DNA of 64,000 bases from Acidobacteriota bacterium (GTDB lineage Bacteria; Acidobacteriota; Terriglobia; Bryobacterales; Bryobacteraceae), in NCBI GenBank assembly GCA_014584705.1, contig JACTMJ010000031.1:1-64000 (forward strand), read 5' to 3'. Of this stretch, positions 9,875-18,367 are shown in pieces. The notes beneath the pieces are model-generated. The model searched no databases. It had not been told where the DNA came from and was given only the letters and a program-made list of their open reading frames with translations. Positions within the stretch are counted from its first letter, which is position 1. Every line of letters starts with the position of its first letter. The position numbers and the translations under genes were made by a program.

Positions 9875-9969
9875 CCGGTTTCCGCCGAAGCAGGCCCGGG
9901 GGCGTGGCGCAGCGGTGGGTTGACCTCCGCTTCTTCGAGCTTGTGGCGCGCCGCGCGTCCCGCTCGCGG

Positions 9970-11361
9970 CTATTTCACCTGGTTGCTTACCAGGATTTCT
10001 TTCAGCACGCGGCCTTCGACATTCTTCATTTCGAGGCCCAAGAGAGCCGCGATGGTGGGGCCTACATCCATGCTGGACATTCGCTCCAGGGTGGCCCCTT
10101 TGCGAATGCCGTAACCGGAGGCAATGAAGGTGATGGCCATATCGGGATCGGAGGCGGAGTATCCGTGGTTGCCCGGATAGGCGCCTTCCACTCCGGAAAG
10201 CTCGGGGCCGTCCGGCCGGGCGTTGAACGCGTAACCGTCTTTCGCCAGCAGGTAAAGATCGCCCATACGCGAGTTCGCAGCCGGGTTGGGCAGACCCCAC
10301 TGGGCGAAGTCCTCCGGAAGCAGGACGCGGTCAACGCCTTCCACGCTGCGGAAGGCTTCGGCCAGCTTCGGCGTGAGTTCGGCCTTTCGCGCCGCGTTCA
10401 TGATGTAGAGCATGGCGCTGCCGCCGGAACTCGTTGCATACACGTCGCCCGCGATCTTCTCGTTATTCACCGAAAGCAACCCGAGCCGGCGAAGAATGGC
10501 GTTCGGCTTCACCAGGCGCTTGGCGGTCTTGAAGCCGTGGTCCGAAACCACCAGAAGGGTGGCGCGATCGGACAATCCGGCGGTTTTCAGCGCATCCACA
10601 ATCTTCGCGACGCACTCGTCGGCGTAGGCATAGGCGGTCTTGCTCGCATTGGTGCGGGGGCCGTAGGTGTGGTTGCTGGAATCGACATTCAACAGATGAA
10701 AAAGCAGGAGGTTCGGCTTGTGCCGCTTGAGGATGTGTACGGCCGCATCGGTCCAGTAGCGATCGCGCGCCACCGGGCTAAATTTCGAAAACTCCCGCGC
10801 GTCGCTTTCCGAGAGGATACCGGCGGCGGCCATTTCGCGCTCGATCGCGCCGGCGGGATCGGGGACTTCCGGGAATCGCCAGGTGATGGTTTTGGCCTGA
10901 TGGATGGCAACCCAATCGACCTCGGCCGTCGTGAACCCCGCGTTGTAGGCAAGGTCATAGACGGTGGGAGCCTGGACCAACTCTTCCTTGGGAATCCAAG
11001 GCTTGATGACGACCGGCGCTCTTGCTTCGCCGCGAACGGGCAGCCCGTTGTAAAGTAAGCCGTGGCGCGCGGGAGGCACGCCCGTGACCATCGACGTGTG
11101 AGACGGCCACGTCATGGTGGGGTTCGTCGTGGTTGCGACGGACGCCCGCACGCCGTTGTGAACGAGCTTCCACAGATTCGGAACGGGAAGCCGCGGATCC
11201 TGCCATTCCCATCCAGGCAGACCGTCAATGCTGATCACGACGACGACGCGATCCTTGGGGGGAACGTACCGGCCGGTCGCCTGCGATGCGGCGGGAAGCG
11301 TTACGCCGACCCAGAGCAGCATCGCGGCGCAGAACAGTATAACCCTGCGATTGATCTTCAT
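9970..11361 (-). CDS. Secreted type I phosphodiesterase / nucleotide pyrophosphatase family protein
   Basis: The 463-residue protein belongs to the alkaline-phosphatase superfamily (NPP-like). An N-terminal hydrophobic signal ends at about residue 27 (LPAASQA). Metal and nucleophile motifs can be seen: VISIDG (metal Asp), PTMTWPSHTSMVTG (Thr nucleophile region), VDSSNHTYGP, VVSDHGF and GNHGY. Such enzymes cleave phosphodiesters or pyrophosphates in the periplasm; the substrate is unknown. GGGAGGA lies nine bases before the ATG at 11361, which fixes this start over an upstream in-frame ATG at 11424. The gene is divergent from the TonB-dependent receptor gene. Confidence 0.87.
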   Translation of the reverse strand: MKINRRVILFCAAMLLWVGVTLPAASQATGRYVPPKDRVVVVISIDGLPGWEWQDPRLPVPNLWKLVHNGVRASVATTTNPTMTWPSHTSMVTGVPPARHGLLYNGLPVRGEARAPVVIKPWIPKEELVQAPTVYDLAYNAGFTTAEVDWVAIHQAKTITWRFPEVPDPAGAIEREMAAAGILSESDAREFSKFSPVARDRYWTDAAVHILKRHKPNLLLFHLLNVDSSNHTYGPRTNASKTAYAYADECVAKIVDALKTAGLSDRATLLVVSDHGFKTAKRLVKPNAILRRLGLLSVNNEKIAGDVYATSSGGSAMLYIMNAARKAELTPKLAEAFRSVEGVDRVLLPEDFAQWGLPNPAANSRMGDLYLLAKDGYAFNARPDGPELSGVEGAYPGNHGYSASDPDMAITFIASGYGIRKGATLERMSSMDVGPTIAALLGLEMKNVEGRVLKEILVSNQVK

Positions 11362-11677
11362 ATCGTGATTCCTCCCGGGATTCGTCGTGCGCGCCCTTGC
11401 GGGTTCCGGTAACAGATTATCCAACCATCCACCGCAATTGCATCCGGGATCTTTTTTCGCTCCGCCACGGGCGGAGTCGTTGCGGGTGAACGTGCCGGGT
11501 GAACGCTGAAGTCAGGCGCGGGATGCGTTACACTGCATGCCACAGAGCCAGGCGGAGGCGCCTGAGCCTGGGCGTGAGCGGAGACGATACTTCCGCGAGG
11601 GAGGCGCATGTGAATGCTCGCGTGGTACTAGGCGTACAGGAACTCGTTGCCGTGTAATGGCTACAATCGGAAAGAGA
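11362..11677. promoter_or_regulatory. Divergent intergenic region (316 bases)
   Basis: This gap separates the phosphodiesterase (minus) from the TonB-dependent receptor (plus) and should hold both promoters. A TACACT box at 11529-11534, 17 bases after CTGAAG (11506-11511), is a weak plus-strand candidate. A hairpin with 7-bp arms (CTCCGCC/GGCGGAG) lies near 11459-11475. I see no gene here. Confidence 0.3.
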
Positions 11678-14600
11678 ATGAAAAGGGGTCAACGCACTAT
11701 GCGAAATCTACTACTTCTAACTGCCGCATTAGCACTGTTTGCTCTGGGTGTCTCCGCCCAAACCGCACAAATCACGGGACGCGTCGTGGACAGTTCCGAC
11801 GCCCTGATGCCAAACGTCTCGGTGGAAGTCACCAACGAAGCGACGGGTATCGTCCGAAAGAGCGAAACGAACTCCGAAGGGTATTACACGATACCGCTTC
11901 TCTCTCCTGGGAACTACAGGATGCTCGTTACCGCCGAGGGCTTTCGTCCGGCGAGCCGGGAATCGATTACCTTGACGGTGGATCAGATTGCACGCATCGA
12001 CTTCACGTTGGCGGTCGGTAGCGTTTCCGAGACGGTGGACGTCACCAGTGAAGTGCCTCTGTTGGAGACACAGTCCGGGGCGCTGCGCGGTCTCGTTGAC
12101 CAGCAGCGAATCGTAGGCTTGCCGCTGAACGGGCGGGACATGACGCAACTGCTGGCAATTCAGGGAGGCGTAATTCCCCGCGGCGGCTCCGCCGGGGAAG
12201 GCAATGCATTCGCTGTGAACGGCACGAGGGGAAACGGCGTAGCCTACAACCTTGACGGGGGCACGAACACCAATTCCTATCGAAACTTTAGCGGGATCTT
12301 TCCGAATCCCGATACCGTGCAGGAATTCAGCATCCAGAAGAATAATTTCAGCGCCGAGTTTGCGAACGCTTCGGGCGCGGTAGTGAATGTCGTCACCAAG
12401 TCTGGAACGAACGAGTTTCACGGATCCGTTTTCCACTTCCTGCGGAATGCGGAATTCAACGCGCGCAATTTCTTTGCCGCGCGCCGCGATACCTTGAAGC
12501 GGAACCAGTTTGGCGGTACGATTGGCGGGCCGATCATCCGCAACAAGGCGTTCTTTTTCTTCGGCTATCAGGGAACCATCGTTCGGAGCGACCCCAATCT
12601 CACACGGCAGTTCCTACCCACGGCGGCGATGAGAGAAGGGAATTTCTCTTCGCTCAGCACATCGATTCGCGATCCGCTAACCGGGAAGCCCTTTGCCAAT
12701 AATCAGATTCCCACCGGCCGCCTCAGCAGCGTTACCGGGAAGCTCCTGCCGTATCTCCCCGCGCCATCCACGCCAACCGGCGAGCGTTTTCTCGGTGCGG
12801 CGGACCGGCCGAACGAGCATGAATACACGGCTCGCGGGGATTATGACCTCGCCAATCATCGTCTCACCGCACGTGTTTTCTGGTGGAACTACCAGCGTCC
12901 TTTTACCGGCGATCCGCAGGACCTGGCTTCCATGTATGCCTCAACGATCGGCAAGAGTACGCAGCCGTATCGGCAACTGACATTCAGCGATGCATGGACC
13001 GTTGGCCCAACCGCCTTGAACAGTCTCACGGTGGCGCTTCGCACACAGAAGGTCCACAACGATTGGACGGGCGTCGATCTTCCAATCGATTTCGCGAAAG
13101 CGGGAGTAAAGGGCATCGCCGTCAAGAATCCGGCGAGCCTGTATGTCGCGGTGAGCGGGTATTTCACGGCACGGCCCGGCTGGAATTACGTGCGTGATGA
13201 CAAGGATTGGCAAGTCAACGACATTGTCACTCTTCTTCGTGGCAAGCATGAGATCAAGTTTGGCGGAGAGTACCTGCACGTAAGCAACGTCATCGAGAAT
13301 GACTACCGCACGATGGGCAATTTTACGTTCAATGGCTCCAACACCGGGAATGCCATGGCGGATTTTATCCTGGGGGATGTCTATCAGTTCTGGCAAGGTG
13401 GCGGTGAATTCAAAGACCTCGGCGGAAAGCGGTTCGGCTTATTCGTTCAAGATGCATGGAAGGCAACGCCGACCCTCACTCTTACCGGGGGACTGCGTTG
13501 GGACCCCGTATCTCCGTACTCTGATAGCCTTGGCCGGGTCCAGTGCTTTGACCCGACCGCGCAATCCACTCGCTTCCCAAATGCTCCGCTCGGATATCTG
13601 AACGCGGGCGACAAAGGATGCCCCGAAGGCGGCTTCCCGGGTTATAAGGGTGCATTGGCACCTCGGGTTTCTTTTGCCTGGAACCCCGGAAGCGGGAAGA
13701 CCGTGATTCGCGGCGGCGGCGGCTTGTTCTGGAATCCGCAGTTCACTGTGCTTTACAACGGCTTCGTGAACGCCGCTCCGTTCAGCCCCCAAATGACGCT
13801 CTACGGCGTTCCGTTCAACGATCCGTACGGCAGCGTGCCCAATCCCTTCCCGAATTCGTTCGCCCCGTTTGACGCTCCGAAAGATTCCACCTTCGTTCTG
13901 CCGTTAGGGCAACTGGGAGCGTTTAGTCAGGGTTTCCGCCCCAGCTTCATGGAGTCTTTGAACTTCACGGTCGAACACTCGGTTACGCCGAACACCGTGG
14001 CGCGCGCCACTTACGTGGGCAACTTCGGAAGGCATTTGAGCTACAACCGTGACATCAACTTTGCCCGCTATGCGCCGGGGGCAACTACGGGCAACATCCA
14101 GAAGCGCAGACCTTACGGAGATTTCGGTGCAATCGTTATGGCCGATGTGGGGGCAAATTCATCGTACAACGCTCTGCAATTGGGTCTGGAGCGGCGGGTA
14201 AGCAAGGGCTTCAGCATCGAGGCTAGCTACACTTGGTCAGCCTCGATCGACGATGTTTCCGAAGACACCGTCCCTGGGCAATCCGGGTCCATTCCGAATC
14301 CGCTCTCCCGCCTTGCGAATCGCGGGCGCTCGGAGTTCGACAATCCGCATCGCTTCGTGGCCAGCTACGTTTGGGCGCTTCCCACGCTGGAATCGATGCA
14401 TCCCTTTGCGCGTGCCATTCTGGGCGGGTGGGAAAGCTCCGGTATTGTTACTTTGCGTAACGGATTCCCTTATAGCGTGCGTTCCGGAACGGACCGCTCC
14501 CTCTCCGGGATCGGTGCCGACAGGGCCGACATCATCGGCGATCCCAATATCCGGGGCGATCGCGACAAGAAGGACTGGCTGGCACACTATTTTGATCCGA

Positions 14601-14875
14601 AAGCCTTCCGGGTGGCGGAACTAGGAACCTTCGGCAACTCTCCGAGGGCGCTGATGCGAGGCCCAGGTTCCGTGAACTTTGACTTGAGCCTGGTGAGGAA
14701 TTTCAACATCATGGAACGGGCGAAGCTGCAGTTCCGGAGTGAATTTTTCAACGCCTTCAACCATGCAAATTTCAGCAGTCCCTTTGCGTCCGCGAACAAT
14801 GCTTCCCGGCTGGGGCGGATTGAGAGTGCGGCGGATCCGCGAATCATTCAGTTCGCGCTGAAGCTGCAATTTTAG
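11678..14875 (+). CDS. TonB-dependent receptor with carboxypeptidase-regulatory-like N-terminal domain
   Basis: The protein is about 1065 residues. A signal peptide (ends GVSAQ) is followed by a CarboxypepD_reg-like Ig domain (ITGRVVDSSDALMPNVSVEV, SEGYYTIPLLSPGNY). Next is a plug domain (LPLNGRDMTQLL, VNGTRGNGVAYNLDGG, NASGAVVNVVTKSGTNEFHG) and a long outer-membrane beta-barrel ending in Phe (ALKLQF), as expected for barrel insertion. These Oar-like receptors are abundant in Acidobacteriota and probably take up oligosaccharides or other large substrates with TonB/ExbBD energy; no classical TonB box was identified. The ATG at 11678 has a GGAAAGAG-like site; the ATG at 11699 is an alternative. 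A serine-hydrolase-fold esterase starts 18 bases after the stop. Confidence 0.9.
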   Translation: MKRGQRTMRNLLLLTAALALFALGVSAQTAQITGRVVDSSDALMPNVSVEVTNEATGIVRKSETNSEGYYTIPLLSPGNYRMLVTAEGFRPASRESITLTVDQIARIDFTLAVGSVSETVDVTSEVPLLETQSGALRGLVDQQRIVGLPLNGRDMTQLLAIQGGVIPRGGSAGEGNAFAVNGTRGNGVAYNLDGGTNTNSYRNFSGIFPNPDTVQEFSIQKNNFSAEFANASGAVVNVVTKSGTNEFHGSVFHFLRNAEFNARNFFAARRDTLKRNQFGGTIGGPIIRNKAFFFFGYQGTIVRSDPNLTRQFLPTAAMREGNFSSLSTSIRDPLTGKPFANNQIPTGRLSSVTGKLLPYLPAPSTPTGERFLGAADRPNEHEYTARGDYDLANHRLTARVFWWNYQRPFTGDPQDLASMYASTIGKSTQPYRQLTFSDAWTVGPTALNSLTVALRTQKVHNDWTGVDLPIDFAKAGVKGIAVKNPASLYVAVSGYFTARPGWNYVRDDKDWQVNDIVTLLRGKHEIKFGGEYLHVSNVIENDYRTMGNFTFNGSNTGNAMADFILGDVYQFWQGGGEFKDLGGKRFGLFVQDAWKATPTLTLTGGLRWDPVSPYSDSLGRVQCFDPTAQSTRFPNAPLGYLNAGDKGCPEGGFPGYKGALAPRVSFAWNPGSGKTVIRGGGGLFWNPQFTVLYNGFVNAAPFSPQMTLYGVPFNDPYGSVPNPFPNSFAPFDAPKDSTFVLPLGQLGAFSQGFRPSFMESLNFTVEHSVTPNTVARATYVGNFGRHLSYNRDINFARYAPGATTGNIQKRRPYGDFGAIVMADVGANSSYNALQLGLERRVSKGFSIEASYTWSASIDDVSEDTVPGQSGSIPNPLSRLANRGRSEFDNPHRFVASYVWALPTLESMHPFARAILGGWESSGIVTLRNGFPYSVRSGTDRSLSGIGADRADIIGDPNIRGDRDKKDWLAHYFDPKAFRVAELGTFGNSPRALMRGPGSVNFDLSLVRNFNIMERAKLQFRSEFFNAFNHANFSSPFASANNASRLGRIESAADPRIIQFALKLQF

Positions 14876-14893
14876 TTGGAACGGAGAACCACC

Positions 14894-16888
14894 ATGCGCA
14901 TGCGCTGTTTGCCGCTTGGTTTGCTGCTCAGTCTGATCCTGGCGTCGGCGGGATGGGGCCAGCCGCGGGACGAGGGGCGCGGAGAATACCTGGCCCAGTT
15001 GGACCATTTGCTCGAGAGTCGATTCGAGGCCAATCGCGCCGAGCGGGACCGAGCTCTGAATTCCATGACGACCAGGCAGCAGGTGCTGGCGCGGCAGCAG
15101 CGCGTTCGCGAACGGTTTGTCGCCGAACTGGGGGGGCTTCCAACCACGAAGTCCCCCCTGAAGGCGCAGGTTACCGGAACGGTGGACCGGGAAGGCTACA
15201 CGATCGAGAAGGTGATTTTCGAATCGCTTCCCGGCTTCAAGGTGACGGCGAATTTGTACTTGCCCAAGTCGGGGAAGAAGCCGTTCCCGGCGGTGCTGGG
15301 GACGGCCGGGCACTCCGCGAACGGGAAGGCGGGCGGCACGTATCAGGCGGTTTGGGTGAGCCTCGCACGACGAGGCTGGGCGGTGCTGGCGTTTGATCCG
15401 CCGGGGCAGGGCGAGCGCTTCGAGTATCTCGACCCGGCGACGCGAAAATCCCGCGTGGGCGCGGGCGTTCCGGAGCATAACATGACCGGGATGCAGTGCC
15501 TGCTTACCGGGCAGAATATCGCCCGGTATTTCGTCTGGGACGGGATTCGGGCGTTTGATTACATGCTGACCCGTAAAGAGATCGATCCCAAGCGGATTGT
15601 GGTAGCCGGGAACTCCGGCGGGGGAACGCAGTCTGCCTATCTCGGCGTTGCGGACCAGAGGCTGGCTGGTGTGATCTCCTCCTGTTACCCGACCGCATGG
15701 CGGAATCTTTGGACAGTTCCGGGACCGCAGGATGCGGAGCAGGTGACGGTGCCCTGGATTGCGGAAGGGTTCGATTTTAGCGATTTCGTACTGGCCGCCG
15801 CACCAAAGCCGTATTTGCTCTCGTCCGCGCTCCGGGACTTTTTCCCGATCGCGGGCGCGCGGGTGACGCTCCAGGAAGCGAAGCGCTTCTACCAGATTCT
15901 TGGCGACGAAGAGCGCGTGCATCAGATCACGGCAGACGAACAGCACGGCTGGAGCAAGCCGCTGCGCGAGCAGGCCTATGCCTGGCTGGGACAATGGTTC
16001 GGCGTGCCGGGAATGGCGACGCCGGAGGAGAAGGTTGTGCTGGAGAGCGATGGGACGCTGGCGGCTACACCTACGGGACAGTTGCAGAACAGCATTGGCA
16101 GCCGCACCGTTCGCGATTTCAACCGGGAACACGCAGTGGCGCTGCGAAAACAACGAGAGGAGCGGCAGCGAACAACGCCGCTCTCCGTGGCGGAGATTCG
16201 TCGGACGCTTGGGATGCGAGAGCTGCGCGGTGTCCCCACTGCCAACTCCAAGGGGACGAGTGCGGAAGAGGGTGTGACGATTGAGAAACTCGAATTGCAA
16301 ATCGAGCCTGGACTGAAGATCCCCGCATTGCTCTTCGTGCCCGCGGGTGGCGGGAAAAAGCCTGGTGTCCTTTTCGCAAGTTCGGCGGGGAAGGATAATC
16401 GCACAACGGGAACCAGCGCATTGTCGCTTGCGAGGAGCGGCAGCGTCGTCCTCGCCGTGGACCCACGGGGGATGGGGGAAGCGGGACCGGCCCCGAAGAA
16501 GGGCGGCTACTCACCGCTCTATCAACTCGCCGCCCGCACCTGGTTGCTGAATGAAAGCCTCGCTGGCATGCAGGTGAACGACCTGCTCGCCTCACTGCGT
16601 TACCTGCGCGCGAGGCCCGAAGTGATCGCGACCGAAATTCGACTGGTGGGGCAGGGAAACGCCGGCCCCCTCGCGATCTTCGCGGCGGCGATCGACGGGA
16701 AAACATCCGGGGTAGTGACCGAATCTTCGATTCACTCGTATGAGGATCTGGTGAATGCGGAAATCTATCGCAACATGGAGAACCTTATCGTTCCCGGTAT
16801 CCTGCAACACCTGGACTTGCCGGAAGTGGTGAAGCTCATCGGCGCGAACAAGGTTCAGGAGCGAGATCCTGCAGATTTCGCGCGTTAG
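14894..16888 (+). CDS. Secreted tandem alpha/beta hydrolase, acetyl xylan esterase-like
   Basis: The 664-residue protein has a signal peptide (ends SAGWGQ) and two alpha/beta-hydrolase regions. The first (about residues 70-380) has the nucleophile elbow GNSGGG with Ser241. It also has a FDPPGQGER segment and a late DEQHGW motif that could supply the catalytic His. The second (about residues 430-640) repeats the fold (ALLFVPAGGGKKPGVLFA, VDPRGMGE), but its elbow reads GQGNAG with no Ser, so it may be non-catalytic. Related proteins deacetylate plant glycans; the substrate here is inferred. GGAG precedes the ATG. The close spacing to the TonB-dependent receptor suggests one transcript for glycan use. 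Confidence 0.82.
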   Translation: MRMRCLPLGLLLSLILASAGWGQPRDEGRGEYLAQLDHLLESRFEANRAERDRALNSMTTRQQVLARQQRVRERFVAELGGLPTTKSPLKAQVTGTVDREGYTIEKVIFESLPGFKVTANLYLPKSGKKPFPAVLGTAGHSANGKAGGTYQAVWVSLARRGWAVLAFDPPGQGERFEYLDPATRKSRVGAGVPEHNMTGMQCLLTGQNIARYFVWDGIRAFDYMLTRKEIDPKRIVVAGNSGGGTQSAYLGVADQRLAGVISSCYPTAWRNLWTVPGPQDAEQVTVPWIAEGFDFSDFVLAAAPKPYLLSSALRDFFPIAGARVTLQEAKRFYQILGDEERVHQITADEQHGWSKPLREQAYAWLGQWFGVPGMATPEEKVVLESDGTLAATPTGQLQNSIGSRTVRDFNREHAVALRKQREERQRTTPLSVAEIRRTLGMRELRGVPTANSKGTSAEEGVTIEKLELQIEPGLKIPALLFVPAGGGKKPGVLFASSAGKDNRTTGTSALSLARSGSVVLAVDPRGMGEAGPAPKKGGYSPLYQLAARTWLLNESLAGMQVNDLLASLRYLRARPEVIATEIRLVGQGNAGPLAIFAAAIDGKTSGVVTESSIHSYEDLVNAEIYRNMENLIVPGILQHLDLPEVVKLIGANKVQERDPADFAR

Positions 16889-16890
16889 CG

Positions 16891-16919
16891 AGCGCGGCCC
16901 TGAATGCGAGGGTCGCGCT
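16891..16919 (+). terminator. Hairpin downstream of the hydrolase gene
   Basis: Eleven-base arms (16891-16901 and 16909-16919, one mismatch) flank a seven-base loop just after the stop at 16888. The arms are GC-rich and no clear T-run follows. A second hairpin for the opposite strand lies immediately downstream. Confidence 0.45.
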
Positions 16920-16935
16920 GGCTATCACCTGTCTT

Positions 16936-16963
16936 CGCGAGGCGGATGCGCTCCCGCCTCGCG
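16936..16963. terminator. Perfect 10-bp inverted repeat between convergent genes
   Basis: Arms CGCGAGGCGG (16936-16945) and CCGCCTCGCG (16954-16963) are perfectly complementary with an eight-base loop. The repeat touches the stop codon of the DUF4832 gene (16965) and sits between two converging genes, so it is a likely bidirectional terminator even though it has no T-run. Confidence 0.55.
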
Positions 16964-16964
16964 G

Positions 16965-18359
16965 TTATGGCTTCACCGTGATCTTGCCCATCGGATACCA
17001 GCCATCCGCGTTGACGCCGGCGATGGCAAGTTTGATCGCCGGTTCTCGTGATGCTTCGTCCACCAGCGCCACTTCGAGTTCATACTCGCCCGGCGGCATC
17101 TCCGCGGGAACGTACACGGCATCGTCGTAAATGGCATCGCCCGGGAGCCACTTACGAATGTCCGCACTGGTAACCATGACGTGCGTTCGCTCCGCGCTCT
17201 TTAGCCGCAGCGCGAATGGATACTGCCGGTAAATGGGGGCGACTCCCTGGTTTTCCCACCAACTGGTGAAGGCCAGTTTCCCGTTGGGTTGAACCGCGGA
17301 GGGATAAGTGAATTTGCGCAGCGCGAAGCGGTAGCCCATCTTCTTCAGCCAGCGATTTACTTGCGGCCACCATGCTTCCGGAACCGCGGAGGACTTGCTG
17401 TTGAAGGACGAGATGTGCCACTTCAAGCTCTGGTCGATGATGTAGTCCACGTCCCAGCCCTTGTTCATCCATTCCTGCATCACCCAGCAGACTTCGAGGG
17501 AGACGGGAGCCTTCTTCCACGCATCCGCCATTCCATAGTTGACGATGGCTTGCGGATAGTAGTCGAACATGTGATTCCAGTTCGGATTGAATCCGCCCAT
17601 GTCGCCCAGGCAATCCACCCGCCAGCCCACGTTCTGCTTTGAGATCGCGTAGCGGTTGAAGTCGTTGCCAGCCAAAAGCGAAACGAGCGGCGTCTTGCGA
17701 AAACCCTCCAGATAGGCATCGGTGAGCGCCTGCATGGTGCTCCGGGTGAGCAACTCCGTCCCCGCGCCCTCTCCCCAGACGCCGACAATGGCGAGGTCCA
17801 CGCTTTCCAGACCAGGGTGCCCGTCATAGCGCTTCCCCACGGCGCGGATCATCCGACCGTAATACTTTGCGTAACGCGGATCTTCCGGGTTTGTCCGCCA
17901 TTTCTTCACATCGAGCTTCGTGGTTTCGTCCGTGCCCACCATCGCCCGGTACCAGTCCGGCACATCGTTGTCGCCTCTGGACCCGTAGGGAGGGATCCGC
18001 AGCATCAACCGCTGCTTGCGCGAATGTGCCGTATTCAGCGCCTTATCGAGCATCTCCCAGTTGTATTTACCCTCCTCTGGTTCCACGAACTTCCAGTAGA
18101 TGCGGAAATAGGCTATCGACGTATCGGGGTGGTTCGGGTTCTTCAGGCTGCCCTTGAACTCCTGATATTCGATGGGGTAGCCTTCTGTCCATTTCGTGCC
18201 TTCGTTCAACTGGTCGCCGTTGAAACGCTGGAAGGTCATGAATCCGATACCCGGGTTCGTGAGCACATCGTCAATGACCTTCGGGCGGACGATGATTGTT
18301 CCCTGTGCGGCGGCGGATGCCAGCGCGACGATCAGCAAGAGGGTAAGTCGAAAAATCAT
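16965..18359 (-). CDS. Secreted DUF4832-type protein, glycosidase-like TIM barrel
   Basis: The 464-residue protein has a signal peptide (ends ASAAAQ). Its early motifs (NPGIGFMTFQRF, SIAYFRIYWKFVEPEEGKYNW) resemble GH42-like and DUF4832/DUF4874 proteins. The mid-region (VDLAIVGVWGEG, VCWVMQEWMNKGW) is compatible with a TIM-barrel catalytic core, where Glu residues such as that of GVWGEG may act, but the activity is untested. A beta-rich C-terminal domain follows (DDAVYVPAEMPPGEYELEVALVD). A good GGAG site overlaps the stop of the upstream TPR gene; the two genes are eight bases apart and form one unit. Confidence 0.75.
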   Translation of the reverse strand: MIFRLTLLLIVALASAAAQGTIIVRPKVIDDVLTNPGIGFMTFQRFNGDQLNEGTKWTEGYPIEYQEFKGSLKNPNHPDTSIAYFRIYWKFVEPEEGKYNWEMLDKALNTAHSRKQRLMLRIPPYGSRGDNDVPDWYRAMVGTDETTKLDVKKWRTNPEDPRYAKYYGRMIRAVGKRYDGHPGLESVDLAIVGVWGEGAGTELLTRSTMQALTDAYLEGFRKTPLVSLLAGNDFNRYAISKQNVGWRVDCLGDMGGFNPNWNHMFDYYPQAIVNYGMADAWKKAPVSLEVCWVMQEWMNKGWDVDYIIDQSLKWHISSFNSKSSAVPEAWWPQVNRWLKKMGYRFALRKFTYPSAVQPNGKLAFTSWWENQGVAPIYRQYPFALRLKSAERTHVMVTSADIRKWLPGDAIYDDAVYVPAEMPPGEYELEVALVDEASREPAIKLAIAGVNADGWYPMGKITVKP

Positions 18360-18367
18360 GGTATCTC

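Noticed and set aside
11459-11475. Hairpin next to a T-run near 11450 as an intrinsic terminator
   Set aside because: The T-run precedes the hairpin on the plus strand and reads as A on the minus strand, so neither strand has a stem followed by U residues.
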